From Nitrospirota bacterium (lineage in GTDB: Bacteria > Nitrospirota > Thermodesulfovibrionia > Thermodesulfovibrionales > Magnetobacteriaceae), in contig JADFXZ010000067.1 of NCBI GenBank assembly GCA_015233265.1, positions 1 to 11,350 of the forward strand: a stretch of DNA of 11,350 nt, read 5' to 3'. This document shows, piece by piece, positions 6,175-11,350 of the stretch. Each line of letters opens with the position of its first letter. Positions within the stretch are counted from its first letter, which is position 1. The position numbers and the translations under genes were made by a program. Under the pieces are notes generated by a model that saw nothing but the letters and a program-made list of their open reading frames with translations, did no database searches and was not told the origin of the DNA.

Positions 6175-7122
6175 ATGATCATCTCTGCAAGCAGAAGAAC
6201 AGACATTCCTGCATTCTATTCGGAATGGTTTATGAATAGAATAAGAGAAGGCTATCTTTGCGTGCAGAATCCTTTCAATGCACATAAATACACAAAAGTC
6301 AGTCTCTCTAATGATTCTGTTGATGCTATTGTTTTCTGGACAAAGAATCCTTATCCTTTGCTGAAGTATCTTGATGAGCTTTCAAGCATGGGATACAAAT
6401 ATTATTTCCAGTTTACAGTAACAGGATATCCATCTATAATAGAATCGTCCGTTCCTAAGTTTGAAGATGTTGTGTCGGTATTCAAGCAACTTAGTATTAA
6501 AATCGGCAAAGACAAGGTTATTTGGAGATTTGATCCCATTATAATTTCCGATATTACTCCAGAGGAGTATATCATTGCTTCCTTTAAAAAAATTGCTCGC
6601 ATTCTACATAGTTATACTGATAGAGTAGTGATTAGTTTTGCTGATTATTATAAGAAAGTAGTAAAGAATCTTAATGTATTAGAGCATAACAGAAAAATTA
6701 AATTCTACGATATTTCATCTAATATTAACCAAATTAAGAGAATATCCTCATTTATAGCTGAGATTGCTCAGATGTATTCATTGCATATTTTCAGTTGTTC
6801 TGAGGAATATGATTTATCATATTTTGGGATAGAACACGGTAAGTGTATCGATGATGATTTGTTGAGCGAGCTGTTTGGTTTTAAATATAATTTTGTTAAA
6901 GATAAGAACCAAAGACAACAATGTGGCTGCGTTAAGAGCCAAGATATTGGACAATATAACAGTTGTATTCACGACTGTATTTATTGTTACGCTAATGATA
7001 ATAAGACTCTGGCACACAAAAATAAATTGATAAATGACCCCAGTAGTCCTTTTTTAATAGGCAATAATGTGTTGTATAATGAAGATACCAAAATAAAAGA
7101 GGAACAACTGAGTCTTTTCTGA
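6175..7122 (+). CDS. DUF1848 family protein with C-terminal CX3CX2C and a QLSLF clamp-binding-like tail
   Basis: This 315-residue protein is recognised as DUF1848 from MIISASRRTDIPAFY (1-15), NPFN, VFWTKNP (53-59), WRFDPI (117-122), SFADYY, IDDDLL, and the C-terminal block KDKNQRQQCGCVKSQDIGQY followed by C264-x3-C268-x2-C271-YA. CX3CX2C is the iron-sulfur signature of radical SAM enzymes, which usually carry it near the N-terminus; here it is near residue 264. The biochemical role of the family is not known to me. The last five residues are QLSLF, the consensus for binding the bacterial DNA polymerase beta sliding clamp. The ATG at 6175 is 6 nt after the methyltransferase stop, with GAGAGG (6157-6162) upstream, so the two genes form one transcript. 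It shares the partner's low GC and A/T-ending codons, pointing to joint transfer. Family call is confident; catalysis and clamp binding are inferred. Confidence 0.85.
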   Translation: MIISASRRTDIPAFYSEWFMNRIREGYLCVQNPFNAHKYTKVSLSNDSVDAIVFWTKNPYPLLKYLDELSSMGYKYYFQFTVTGYPSIIESSVPKFEDVVSVFKQLSIKIGKDKVIWRFDPIIISDITPEEYIIASFKKIARILHSYTDRVVISFADYYKKVVKNLNVLEHNRKIKFYDISSNINQIKRISSFIAEIAQMYSLHIFSCSEEYDLSYFGIEHGKCIDDDLLSELFGFKYNFVKDKNQRQQCGCVKSQDIGQYNSCIHDCIYCYANDNKTLAHKNKLINDPSSPFLIGNNVLYNEDTKIKEEQLSLF

Positions 7123-7162
7123 TTATGCCGTACTTTAGAACAATTGTCCACTGCCCATTTAT

Positions 7163-7192
7163 TGACGACGGACTAAAACATACACCTCGTCA
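7163..7192. repeat. Inverted repeat TGACGA/TCGTCA upstream of the kinase promoter
   Basis: TGACGA (7163-7168) and TCGTCA (7187-7192) form a 6-bp inverted repeat with an 18-nt spacer. The right arm abuts the putative -35 box of the kinase gene. It could be a repressor site, but a 6-bp arm is weak evidence. Confidence 0.25.
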
Positions 7193-7221
7193 TTGACAGA
7201 CCATATGGTTCTGTGTTAGAT
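7193..7221 (+). promoter_or_regulatory. Putative promoter of the PfkB kinase gene
   Basis: A perfect -35 TTGACA (7193-7198) is followed after 17 nt by TTAGAT (7216-7221), a weak -10. It would give a leader of roughly 78 nt before ATG 7306. Confidence 0.4.
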
Positions 7222-7290
7222 TGCCATGTCGGCGGTGACCACCTTTGCCAGCTGGTTATTGGCTGCGCGGCAGGCACTTAACTTAATTTT

Positions 7291-7295
7291 GGAGG
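7291..7295 (+). promoter_or_regulatory. Shine-Dalgarno site of the PfkB kinase
   Basis: GGAGG lies 10 nt ahead of ATG 7306 and supports that start. Confidence 0.7.
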
Positions 7296-7305
7296 TACCT
7301 TTTAG

Positions 7306-8259
7306 ATGAATATTATAGTCTCTGGCTCTATCGCGTATGACAGGATTATGGATTTCCCCGGTAAGTTCTCTGAACATATTCTGCCTGATAAGTTACACAT
7401 ATTAAACGTTTGTTTTATGATAAACCAACTCAAGGAAAACTTCGGCGGCACTGCCGGTAATATCGCCTATGCCCTGTCTTTGCTTGGCGAAAAGCCCACT
7501 ATCGTCGCCACTGCCGGTAATGACTTTAACTCCTACAGCAACTGGCTTAAAAGTCATGCTATCTCTTCCGATTTCATTAAAATTATACCCTGTGAATTCA
7601 CCGCCGGGGCATATATCACCACTGATCTTGCGGACAATCAAATTACCGCCTTTAACCCCGGGGCCATGAAACACAGCTCATCATACGATTTCAACTCTCT
7701 TGATCCGAAGCAGGCAATTGCCATCGTAGCCCCCGGCAATCTCGACGATATGTCTAATTTCAGCAAGATTTATAAGGAGCGTGGTATTCCATATATTTTC
7801 GATCCGGGACAATCGCTTCCGGCGTGGAGCGGCAGCCAACTCACGCAGATGATAACCGGGGCACAGATTTTCATAAGCAATGACTACGAACTCGGACTTA
7901 CTTTAGAGAAAACCGGCCTCTCCGAGAGTGATATTACCGCAATGGCCGAGATATTGATAACCACTAAGGCAGAGAAAGGCTCCACTGTCACCTTTAAACA
8001 GGACGGCAGCCTCCAGAGCGTTGACATTCCAGCAGTTGCCGCATCTAAAATCAGCGACCCCACTGGTGCCGGAGACGCCTTCAGGGCTGGTCTCATCAAA
8101 GGACTCCTCCTGCCGGGGGCGTCAATCGTCCATGCCGCAAAAATGGGGGCGGTCAGCGCGTCCTTCTGCGTCGAAGTCCACGGGACCCAAAATTACTCAT
8201 TCACACGGCAATCGTTCAACGAGAGATTCAAGGGCGAGTTCTCAGACACGGCATACTAA
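7306..8259 (+). CDS. PfkB-family carbohydrate/nucleoside kinase
   Basis: This cytoplasmic kinase phosphorylates a sugar or nucleoside with ATP. It has 317 residues, a usual length for the ribokinase/adenosine kinase family. Visible features are an N-terminal beta strand IIVSGSIAYDRIMDFP, the glycine-rich first PfkB signature GGTAGNIAYALSLLG (47-61), the ISNDYELGL segment (190-198, the 'NxxE' metal/phosphate motif appears as NDYE), and the second signature DPTGAGDAFRAG (251-262) with catalytic base D257 and the anion hole GAGD. The protein is closest in style to archaeal/bacterial adenosine- or nucleoside-type PfkB kinases, which also carry the GTAGN pattern, but the substrate cannot be set by eye. 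It is a single-gene unit with its own promoter and ribosome binding site, convergent with the minus-strand genes to its right. Base composition matches the genomic background, unlike the cassette to its left. Confidence 0.88.
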   Translation: MNIIVSGSIAYDRIMDFPGKFSEHILPDKLHILNVCFMINQLKENFGGTAGNIAYALSLLGEKPTIVATAGNDFNSYSNWLKSHAISSDFIKIIPCEFTAGAYITTDLADNQITAFNPGAMKHSSSYDFNSLDPKQAIAIVAPGNLDDMSNFSKIYKERGIPYIFDPGQSLPAWSGSQLTQMITGAQIFISNDYELGLTLEKTGLSESDITAMAEILITTKAEKGSTVTFKQDGSLQSVDIPAVAASKISDPTGAGDAFRAGLIKGLLLPGASIVHAAKMGAVSASFCVEVHGTQNYSFTRQSFNERFKGEFSDTAY

Positions 8260-8314
8260 GGAGCTGGCAACTAGGACGGGCGGCAGAGACTCCAGAGAGA
8301 TTGGCTGGGTCTGC

Positions 8315-8509
8315 TTACACCCTTATGTCTATTATACTATGTCCTATCCCTGCATTTCTCACGTTATTTGGCACTTCTTTTGTCTCTTCTTTTTGCTGCT
8401 TCTTTTTGGCTTCCTCTTTCTTAGTCCACTTAGACTGCGGCCCTATGGGTTTCACTCCCACGACATTGCCCATTGCCTCCACTGGAATCCATATATACTC
8501 GTTCGTCAT
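8315..8509 (-). CDS. Small charged protein of unknown function
   Basis: This is a 64-residue product. A strong Shine-Dalgarno site (TAGGAGGTG, with GGAGG at 8517-8521) lies 7 nt before the ATG at 8509, which is the main reason to believe it. The N-terminus (YIWIPVEAMGNVVGVKPI) is hydrophobic and ordered-looking, the middle is a Lys/Glu/Gln-rich low-complexity helix, and the C-terminus ends in HSIIDIRV. There is no signal peptide, TM segment or cysteine cluster. It lies 61 nt downstream of the fumarase-like gene on the same strand and is probably the last gene of that operon. I do not recognise the family with confidence. The overlapping plus-strand frames lack ribosome binding sites and look like shadows. 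Confidence 0.62.
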   Translation of the reverse strand: MTNEYIWIPVEAMGNVVGVKPIGPQSKWTKKEEAKKKQQKEETKEVPNNVRNAGIGHSIIDIRV

Positions 8510-8516
8510 ATCTGCA

Positions 8517-8521
8517 CCTCC
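8517..8521 (-). promoter_or_regulatory. Shine-Dalgarno site of the small charged protein
   Basis: GGAGG on the minus strand, 7 nt before ATG 8509. It is the decisive evidence that this short frame is translated. Confidence 0.65.
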
Positions 8522-8570
8522 TAAATATGCAACGTCTTAAGTATATAATCGGATGAACGGGCAGATAAGT

Positions 8571-9419
8571 TTAACTCCAGATCAGTCTTCCACGACGCAG
8601 CGCCCAGCATGAAATAGAAACATCAACGAATAATGACTCAGGATGCAGTGGTGCCGACGCCATATTTACTCCAATTATGGCAGTACGAAGCCCTTGATTG
8701 GTCACAGCACCATTTATTTTCGTTAAAACCTGTGCCTCAAAGTTGCCATCGAGCTCAACAGGATTGACGGAGTTTAATTTTCTCATCAGCTGTCTCTTTG
8801 ACACAGCAGTGGCCTGTTCCCTTGTCGAGGCAACCCCCACGGCGGCAATCAGCGGGAGACATATCTTGCCGCCCACACCGGCAACCGTCTGTTCGATACA
8901 CCCGGCAATGGCGTCAAACCCACGCTGTTGAATCCCCCCTGCCGCGGTTAAACCGTCTTCGCTAAGCATAAAGAGCCTTCCCGCATTCTCACAATCCGCC
9001 CCGTTTAACAGCAAATCTATTACCAGAGATGTCCCTTCGGACTCCTCAAAGTAGATTATCGGATAACCAGGATTGTCTGCTGCGCCGTTCATTAGCGAGT
9101 CAATTACGTCCGGAGGGTGAAACCCTATTTTTTTATCAGCCGCAATGGTGCCTTCGGTGACTATCTGAGCAATCTCTTTTTGGCTTAGACCGCGGGGAAT
9201 CTTTATCCAGAACACTGGGATACCAGCATCGCGGCACACTGGAGTCTTTGCCGCCCTGGCCGCCCTCATCTTGTCGATTAACGCGCTGAGCGTAACCCTG
9301 CCGGCTGAGTCCGCTGGCTGCGCCTCAGCTGCCCCGGCAATCGCCTTTTCAACGTCCGGCGGGACCGACGATGCCACCTTCTTATACAGCTCGACGATCC
9401 CGTCTATTAGTTTCAGCAT
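8571..9419 (-). CDS. Class I (Fe-S) fumarate hydratase alpha-subunit-like protein, divergent
   Basis: The 282-residue product aligns by eye along the whole class I fumarase/tartrate dehydratase alpha (FumA N-terminal, TtdA) fold. That enzyme hydrates fumarate to malate with a [4Fe-4S] cluster. The three cluster cysteines appear kept: C62 in TPVCRDAGIPVF, C187 in GGKICLPL and C271 in ISCWALRRG. Many other signature positions differ: the usual PVCQDTG, GGGSEN, NPCPP, GVGIGGT and GIGPxGxGG are seen as PVCRDAG, GADCEN, KICLP, AAVGVAST and a degenerate NQGLR region. No beta subunit follows; the next gene is an unrelated small protein. GAGG (9428-9431) lies 8 nt before the ATG, and the gene follows the PpiC lipoprotein gene by 27 nt, so the two are co-transcribed. 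Either the partner beta subunit is elsewhere or this is a paralog with a changed role. Family certain, activity doubtful. Confidence 0.8.
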   Translation of the reverse strand: MLKLIDGIVELYKKVASSVPPDVEKAIAGAAEAQPADSAGRVTLSALIDKMRAARAAKTPVCRDAGIPVFWIKIPRGLSQKEIAQIVTEGTIAADKKIGFHPPDVIDSLMNGAADNPGYPIIYFEESEGTSLVIDLLLNGADCENAGRLFMLSEDGLTAAGGIQQRGFDAIAGCIEQTVAGVGGKICLPLIAAVGVASTREQATAVSKRQLMRKLNSVNPVELDGNFEAQVLTKINGAVTNQGLRTAIIGVNMASAPLHPESLFVDVSISCWALRRGRLIWS

Positions 9420-9446
9420 TTATACAGCCTCAGTCTCGGCACTGTC

Positions 9447-9806
9447 TTATTTTGGCTTATCCGCTGGAGGATTTCCACCCTCCGGCATAGCGCCCGGTAC
9501 CGCCCCGGGGAGGCCCTGATCAGGCTTTACCGATGTGTTTTTAATAACAAACTCATCGAGTGCCTTTTTATCGACAATCACATTATAGCCCTTTTCTATG
9601 CCCATGTAGTAGTCGTCGAACGCCTTGTTCTTCTTCTGCTCAGTAAGCAGCTGCGCAATCATGCTCTTAGCGGTGTCAAAATCTACCTTCTTTGCTGGCT
9701 TCATGTCAGTCACTTTTATTATATGATAGCCGAATGTAGTCTTAACAGGGGCGCTGACTTCACCATTTTTCAGCTTAAAGACCGCCGCGTCAAACGATGG
9801 CTCCAT
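9447..9806 (-). pseudogene. C-terminal piece of the PpiC/SurA-type lipoprotein, separated by a frameshift
   Basis: This frame holds the end of the second parvulin domain (MEPSFDAAVFKLKNGEV, FGYHIIKV), a helical tail and a Pro/Gly-rich C-terminus (PGAVPGAMPEGG). It continues exactly where the upstream frame loses homology: the first repeat reads GGDLGFFAKGQLEPSFDAAVFKL, and here the same segment is split across two frames. Adding one base to the A5 run (plus strand 9820-9824, T5 on the coding strand) restores GGDLGFFSKGQMEPSF. The ATG at 9806 is an internal methionine, not a real start. The stop at 9447-9449 ends the full gene. Confidence 0.8.
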
Positions 9807-11227
9807 CTGTCCTTTCGAGAAAAACCGAGGTCGCCGCCCTTTTCGGCAGTCATCTTATCTATAGAGACTGCCTTTGCAACCGTGGCAAAGTCCGTACCGC
9901 CCTTTATCTTTGCTGCCGCATCCTTAGCCTCTTCCTCAGTTTTCACTAATATGTGGCTTGCCTTTATCTGTTCCTGCATTGTGAAGTCCTTTGAGTTGTT
10001 GTCATAGTACGCCTTTATCTCTTCTGGGGTGACCTGCGCCATTTCTGGCTTGAAGGCCTTCCTGACAAGCATGTTTATCATGTTGACCTTCTTAAATTCC
10101 TCTATCTTCTGAATATACTCTGGGGTTTTATCGATACCGGCCTTTTTCGCCTCAAGATTAAGTAATTCCGTTCTCTTCATCTCCTCTATGAGCTTTGTCA
10201 TGCCTTCCTTGCCATTATAATACTGCTTTACGTCGGGCGGGAGTTTCGACAACTCGCTCTCTAAGGTGGCCGCCGTTATCGAGATCTCTCCGATCTTAAT
10301 CAGCGGTGTTGCATCCGGGGCGGTGGCTGCTTCGGTATTGTCCTTAGATGCCCCGTATGCGTGTTTGGCTATGAAACTCTCCACGGCCTTTTGATCAATA
10401 TGTATGTTATAGCCATTTTCAATCTGGGAAAGATAGCTGTCAAACGCCTTCTTCTGTTTTTCATTTGTCAGGTATTGCATTATCATGCCCTTTGACGGCT
10501 CATATTCCATTTTCGCAGAGGCCTTCATGTCAACAACTTTTATTACATGATAACCAAAGGGTGTCTTCACCACAGGGCCTACCTCGCCCTTTTTCAGCTT
10601 AAATACGGCTGCGTCAAATGATGGCTCAAGCTGTCCTTTGGCGAAAAATCCGAGATCTCCGCCCTTTTCGCCGGATACCTTATCCACTGAAAACTCTTTG
10701 GCTAAGGCGGCAAAGTCCCCGCCTTTTTTCACTTTTTCAAGCACCTTTTTGGCCTCTTCCTCAGTCTTGCACAGTATATGGCTTGCCTTTATCTGGTCTG
10801 GCATGATGAACTCTTTCGGATTCTTATCGTAGTAATCCTTCGCCTCCTCCGGAGTTACCTTTATCTCCGCCACGTTTACGTTTTTTGAAATCAGCGCGTT
10901 TACAAGATTGCCCCTCGTAAACTCCTCCAGTCTACCGGCACACGCTGGGTCTTTATCGACGCCTTGCTTTTTTTCCTCAAGATAAAGCACCTCTCTTCTT
11001 TTCATCTCGTCGACAAAATTTAAAAGACCGTCTTTGCCGCTGAAGGCCGCTTTATAATTCGCTGGCAGCTTCGATAGATCATTCTGCAGCTGTCCCGTTG
11101 TTACGGTTACATCATTGACTTTGATAACGGCTGCCCCTTCTTGATTGAGGCCGCCTGACTTCCCATTCTTATCATCGCAAGACACGAGAAGTGTTAAGGC
11201 TAAAATCATCAGCAGTAACTTTTTCAT
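9770..11227 (-). CDS. PpiC/SurA/PrsA-type peptidyl-prolyl cis-trans isomerase lipoprotein with two tandem repeats (frameshifted)
   Basis: This is an exported folding chaperone/isomerase. The start at 11227 is chosen because GGAGAG (11235-11240) lies 7 nt upstream and the protein then begins MKKLLLMILALTLLVSC, a lipoprotein signal with lipobox LVSC and lipidated C17. Two copies of a unit of roughly 280 residues follow. Each has a SurA-like N-terminal helical chaperone part (VIKVND..., LIKIGE...) and a parvulin domain (KASHIL with H150 and H425; GGDLGF; FGYH). Parvulin 1 spans about 143-235; parvulin 2 starts near 418 and is interrupted at the frameshift, after which 16 out-of-frame residues precede a stop at 9770. 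Restored, the protein has 593 residues. It precedes the fumarase-like gene on one transcript. Likely location is the periplasmic face of a membrane. Family call is certain; whether the frameshift is real needs reads. Confidence 0.85.
   Translation of the reverse strand: MKKLLLMILALTLLVSCDDKNGKSGGLNQEGAAVIKVNDVTVTTGQLQNDLSKLPANYKAAFSGKDGLLNFVDEMKRREVLYLEEKKQGVDKDPACAGRLEEFTRGNLVNALISKNVNVAEIKVTPEEAKDYYDKNPKEFIMPDQIKASHILCKTEEEAKKVLEKVKKGGDFAALAKEFSVDKVSGEKGGDLGFFAKGQLEPSFDAAVFKLKKGEVGPVVKTPFGYHVIKVVDMKASAKMEYEPSKGMIMQYLTNEKQKKAFDSYLSQIENGYNIHIDQKAVESFIAKHAYGASKDNTEAATAPDATPLIKIGEISITAATLESELSKLPPDVKQYYNGKEGMTKLIEEMKRTELLNLEAKKAGIDKTPEYIQKIEEFKKVNMINMLVRKAFKPEMAQVTPEEIKAYYDNNSKDFTMQEQIKASHILVKTEEEAKDAAAKIKGGTDFATVAKAVSIDKMTAEKGGDLGFSRKDRWSHRLTRRSLS
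9820..9824 (-). other. Homopolymer frameshift site in the PpiC lipoprotein gene
   Basis: A run of five A on the plus strand (five T on the coding strand) sits where six would keep the frame. The first repeat of the same gene shows what the intact segment should read. Confidence 0.8.
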
Positions 11228-11234
11228 TCCTAAT

Positions 11235-11240
11235 CTCTCC
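11235..11240 (-). promoter_or_regulatory. Shine-Dalgarno site deciding the lipoprotein start
   Basis: GGAGAG, 7 nt before ATG 11227, points to that codon rather than the in-frame ATGs at 11242 and 11281. Starting there also puts the lysines and hydrophobic core directly at the N-terminus, as a signal peptide needs. Confidence 0.65.
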
Positions 11241-11330
11241 ATGTTTGTATTTTTTGGGTTCACTCTTCCCTTGTGCACCATATAATAACAAATATGTGCA
11301 ACTTTTTGTTATCTTAATTTTCTCTCAGTC

Positions 11331-11350
11331 AAAAAGCCCCGATGGAGGGA
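11331..11350 (-). terminator. Possible 3' half of an intrinsic terminator at the window edge
   Basis: On the minus strand GGGGC followed by five T (plus strand AAAAAGCCCC, 11331-11340) resembles the right arm and U-tract of a terminator. The left arm would lie beyond the window, so this is only suggestive. It would end the gene upstream of the lipoprotein operon. Confidence 0.3.

Larger units (their letters stand above)
7123..7305. other. Intergenic leader between cassette and sugar kinase
   Basis: There is no gene here. Base composition rises towards that of the flanking genome partway through this stretch, so the right edge of the AT-rich cassette lies within it. It contains an imperfect operator-like inverted repeat and the kinase promoter. 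No clear terminator hairpin follows the DUF1848 stop. Confidence 0.5.

Noticed and set aside
8260..8314. Bidirectional terminator between the convergent kinase and the small minus-strand gene
   Set aside because: Only a 5-bp GCAGA/TCTGC pairing with a long loop and no T-run was found; not enough to call.
8021..8540. Plus-strand frames after the kinase, one with a hydrophobic segment that could pass as a small membrane protein
   Set aside because: They overlap the kinase end and the minus-strand small gene that has a strong Shine-Dalgarno site; the hydrophobic look comes from reading the Lys/Glu-rich codons (AAG/GAA) in reverse complement.
1..11350. CRISPR arrays, tRNA or rRNA genes, transposase genes or insertion-sequence ends
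   Set aside because: No regularly spaced repeats, no tRNA-like cloverleaf sequence, no DDE transposase motifs and no long terminal inverted repeats were seen.

Overview
The window reads as part of a Gram-negative bacterial chromosome with a large signalling repertoire. A Nitrospirota (Magnetobacterium-like) or deltaproteobacterial source would fit the multi-domain sensor, the lipoprotein chaperone and the moderately GC-rich, Shine-Dalgarno-rich genes. This taxonomic guess comes from style and gene content only and is weak.

Region 1 (1-4604, + strand) is a signalling operon. It holds the C-terminal end of a hybrid histidine kinase (half a receiver, a full receiver, an Hpt domain), then CheB methylesterase, CheR methyltransferase, and a membrane sensor (two TM segments, HAMP, GAF, coiled coil, PAS). 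CheB and CheR lie in one reading frame, separated by a single TAA, so they look like a CheB-CheR fusion split by a nonsense codon. The sensor stops at the end of its PAS domain and has no kinase or MCP output domain.

Region 2 (4605-5037) contains no intact gene. It does hold an unlisted minus-strand remnant, a HicB-type antitoxin disrupted by one inserted base (4686-4908) and flanked by a 10-bp direct repeat. A good sigma70-like promoter at its right end sits so close to the next ATG that the transcript may be leaderless.

Region 3 (5038-7122, + strand) is a strikingly AT-rich two-gene cassette that looks acquired. The first gene is an Rsm22/METTL17-like SAM methyltransferase with a plausible four-cysteine Fe-S ligand set. 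The second, 6 nt downstream, is a DUF1848 protein with a C-terminal radical-SAM-like CX3CX2C motif, ending in the pentapeptide QLSLF, a perfect match to the bacterial beta sliding-clamp binding consensus. This pair is the best candidate for an undescribed system. It may be a nucleic-acid or ribosome modification module, but its function cannot be fixed from sequence alone.

Region 4 (7123-8259, + strand) is a PfkB-family sugar or nucleoside kinase with its own promoter and ribosome binding site.

Region 5 (8315-11227, minus strand) is convergent with the kinase. In transcription order it carries a two-repeat PpiC/SurA-type peptidyl-prolyl isomerase lipoprotein (interrupted by a one-base deletion in a homopolymer), a divergent class I fumarase alpha-subunit-like protein with no beta subunit beside it, and a small charged protein of unknown function. 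The window ends at a half-visible terminator.

Three single-site lesions (CheB/CheR stop, HicB insertion, PpiC deletion) and one gene ending at a domain edge occur in 11 kb. Either the region is decaying or the assembly has residual errors. Reads across these sites would decide.
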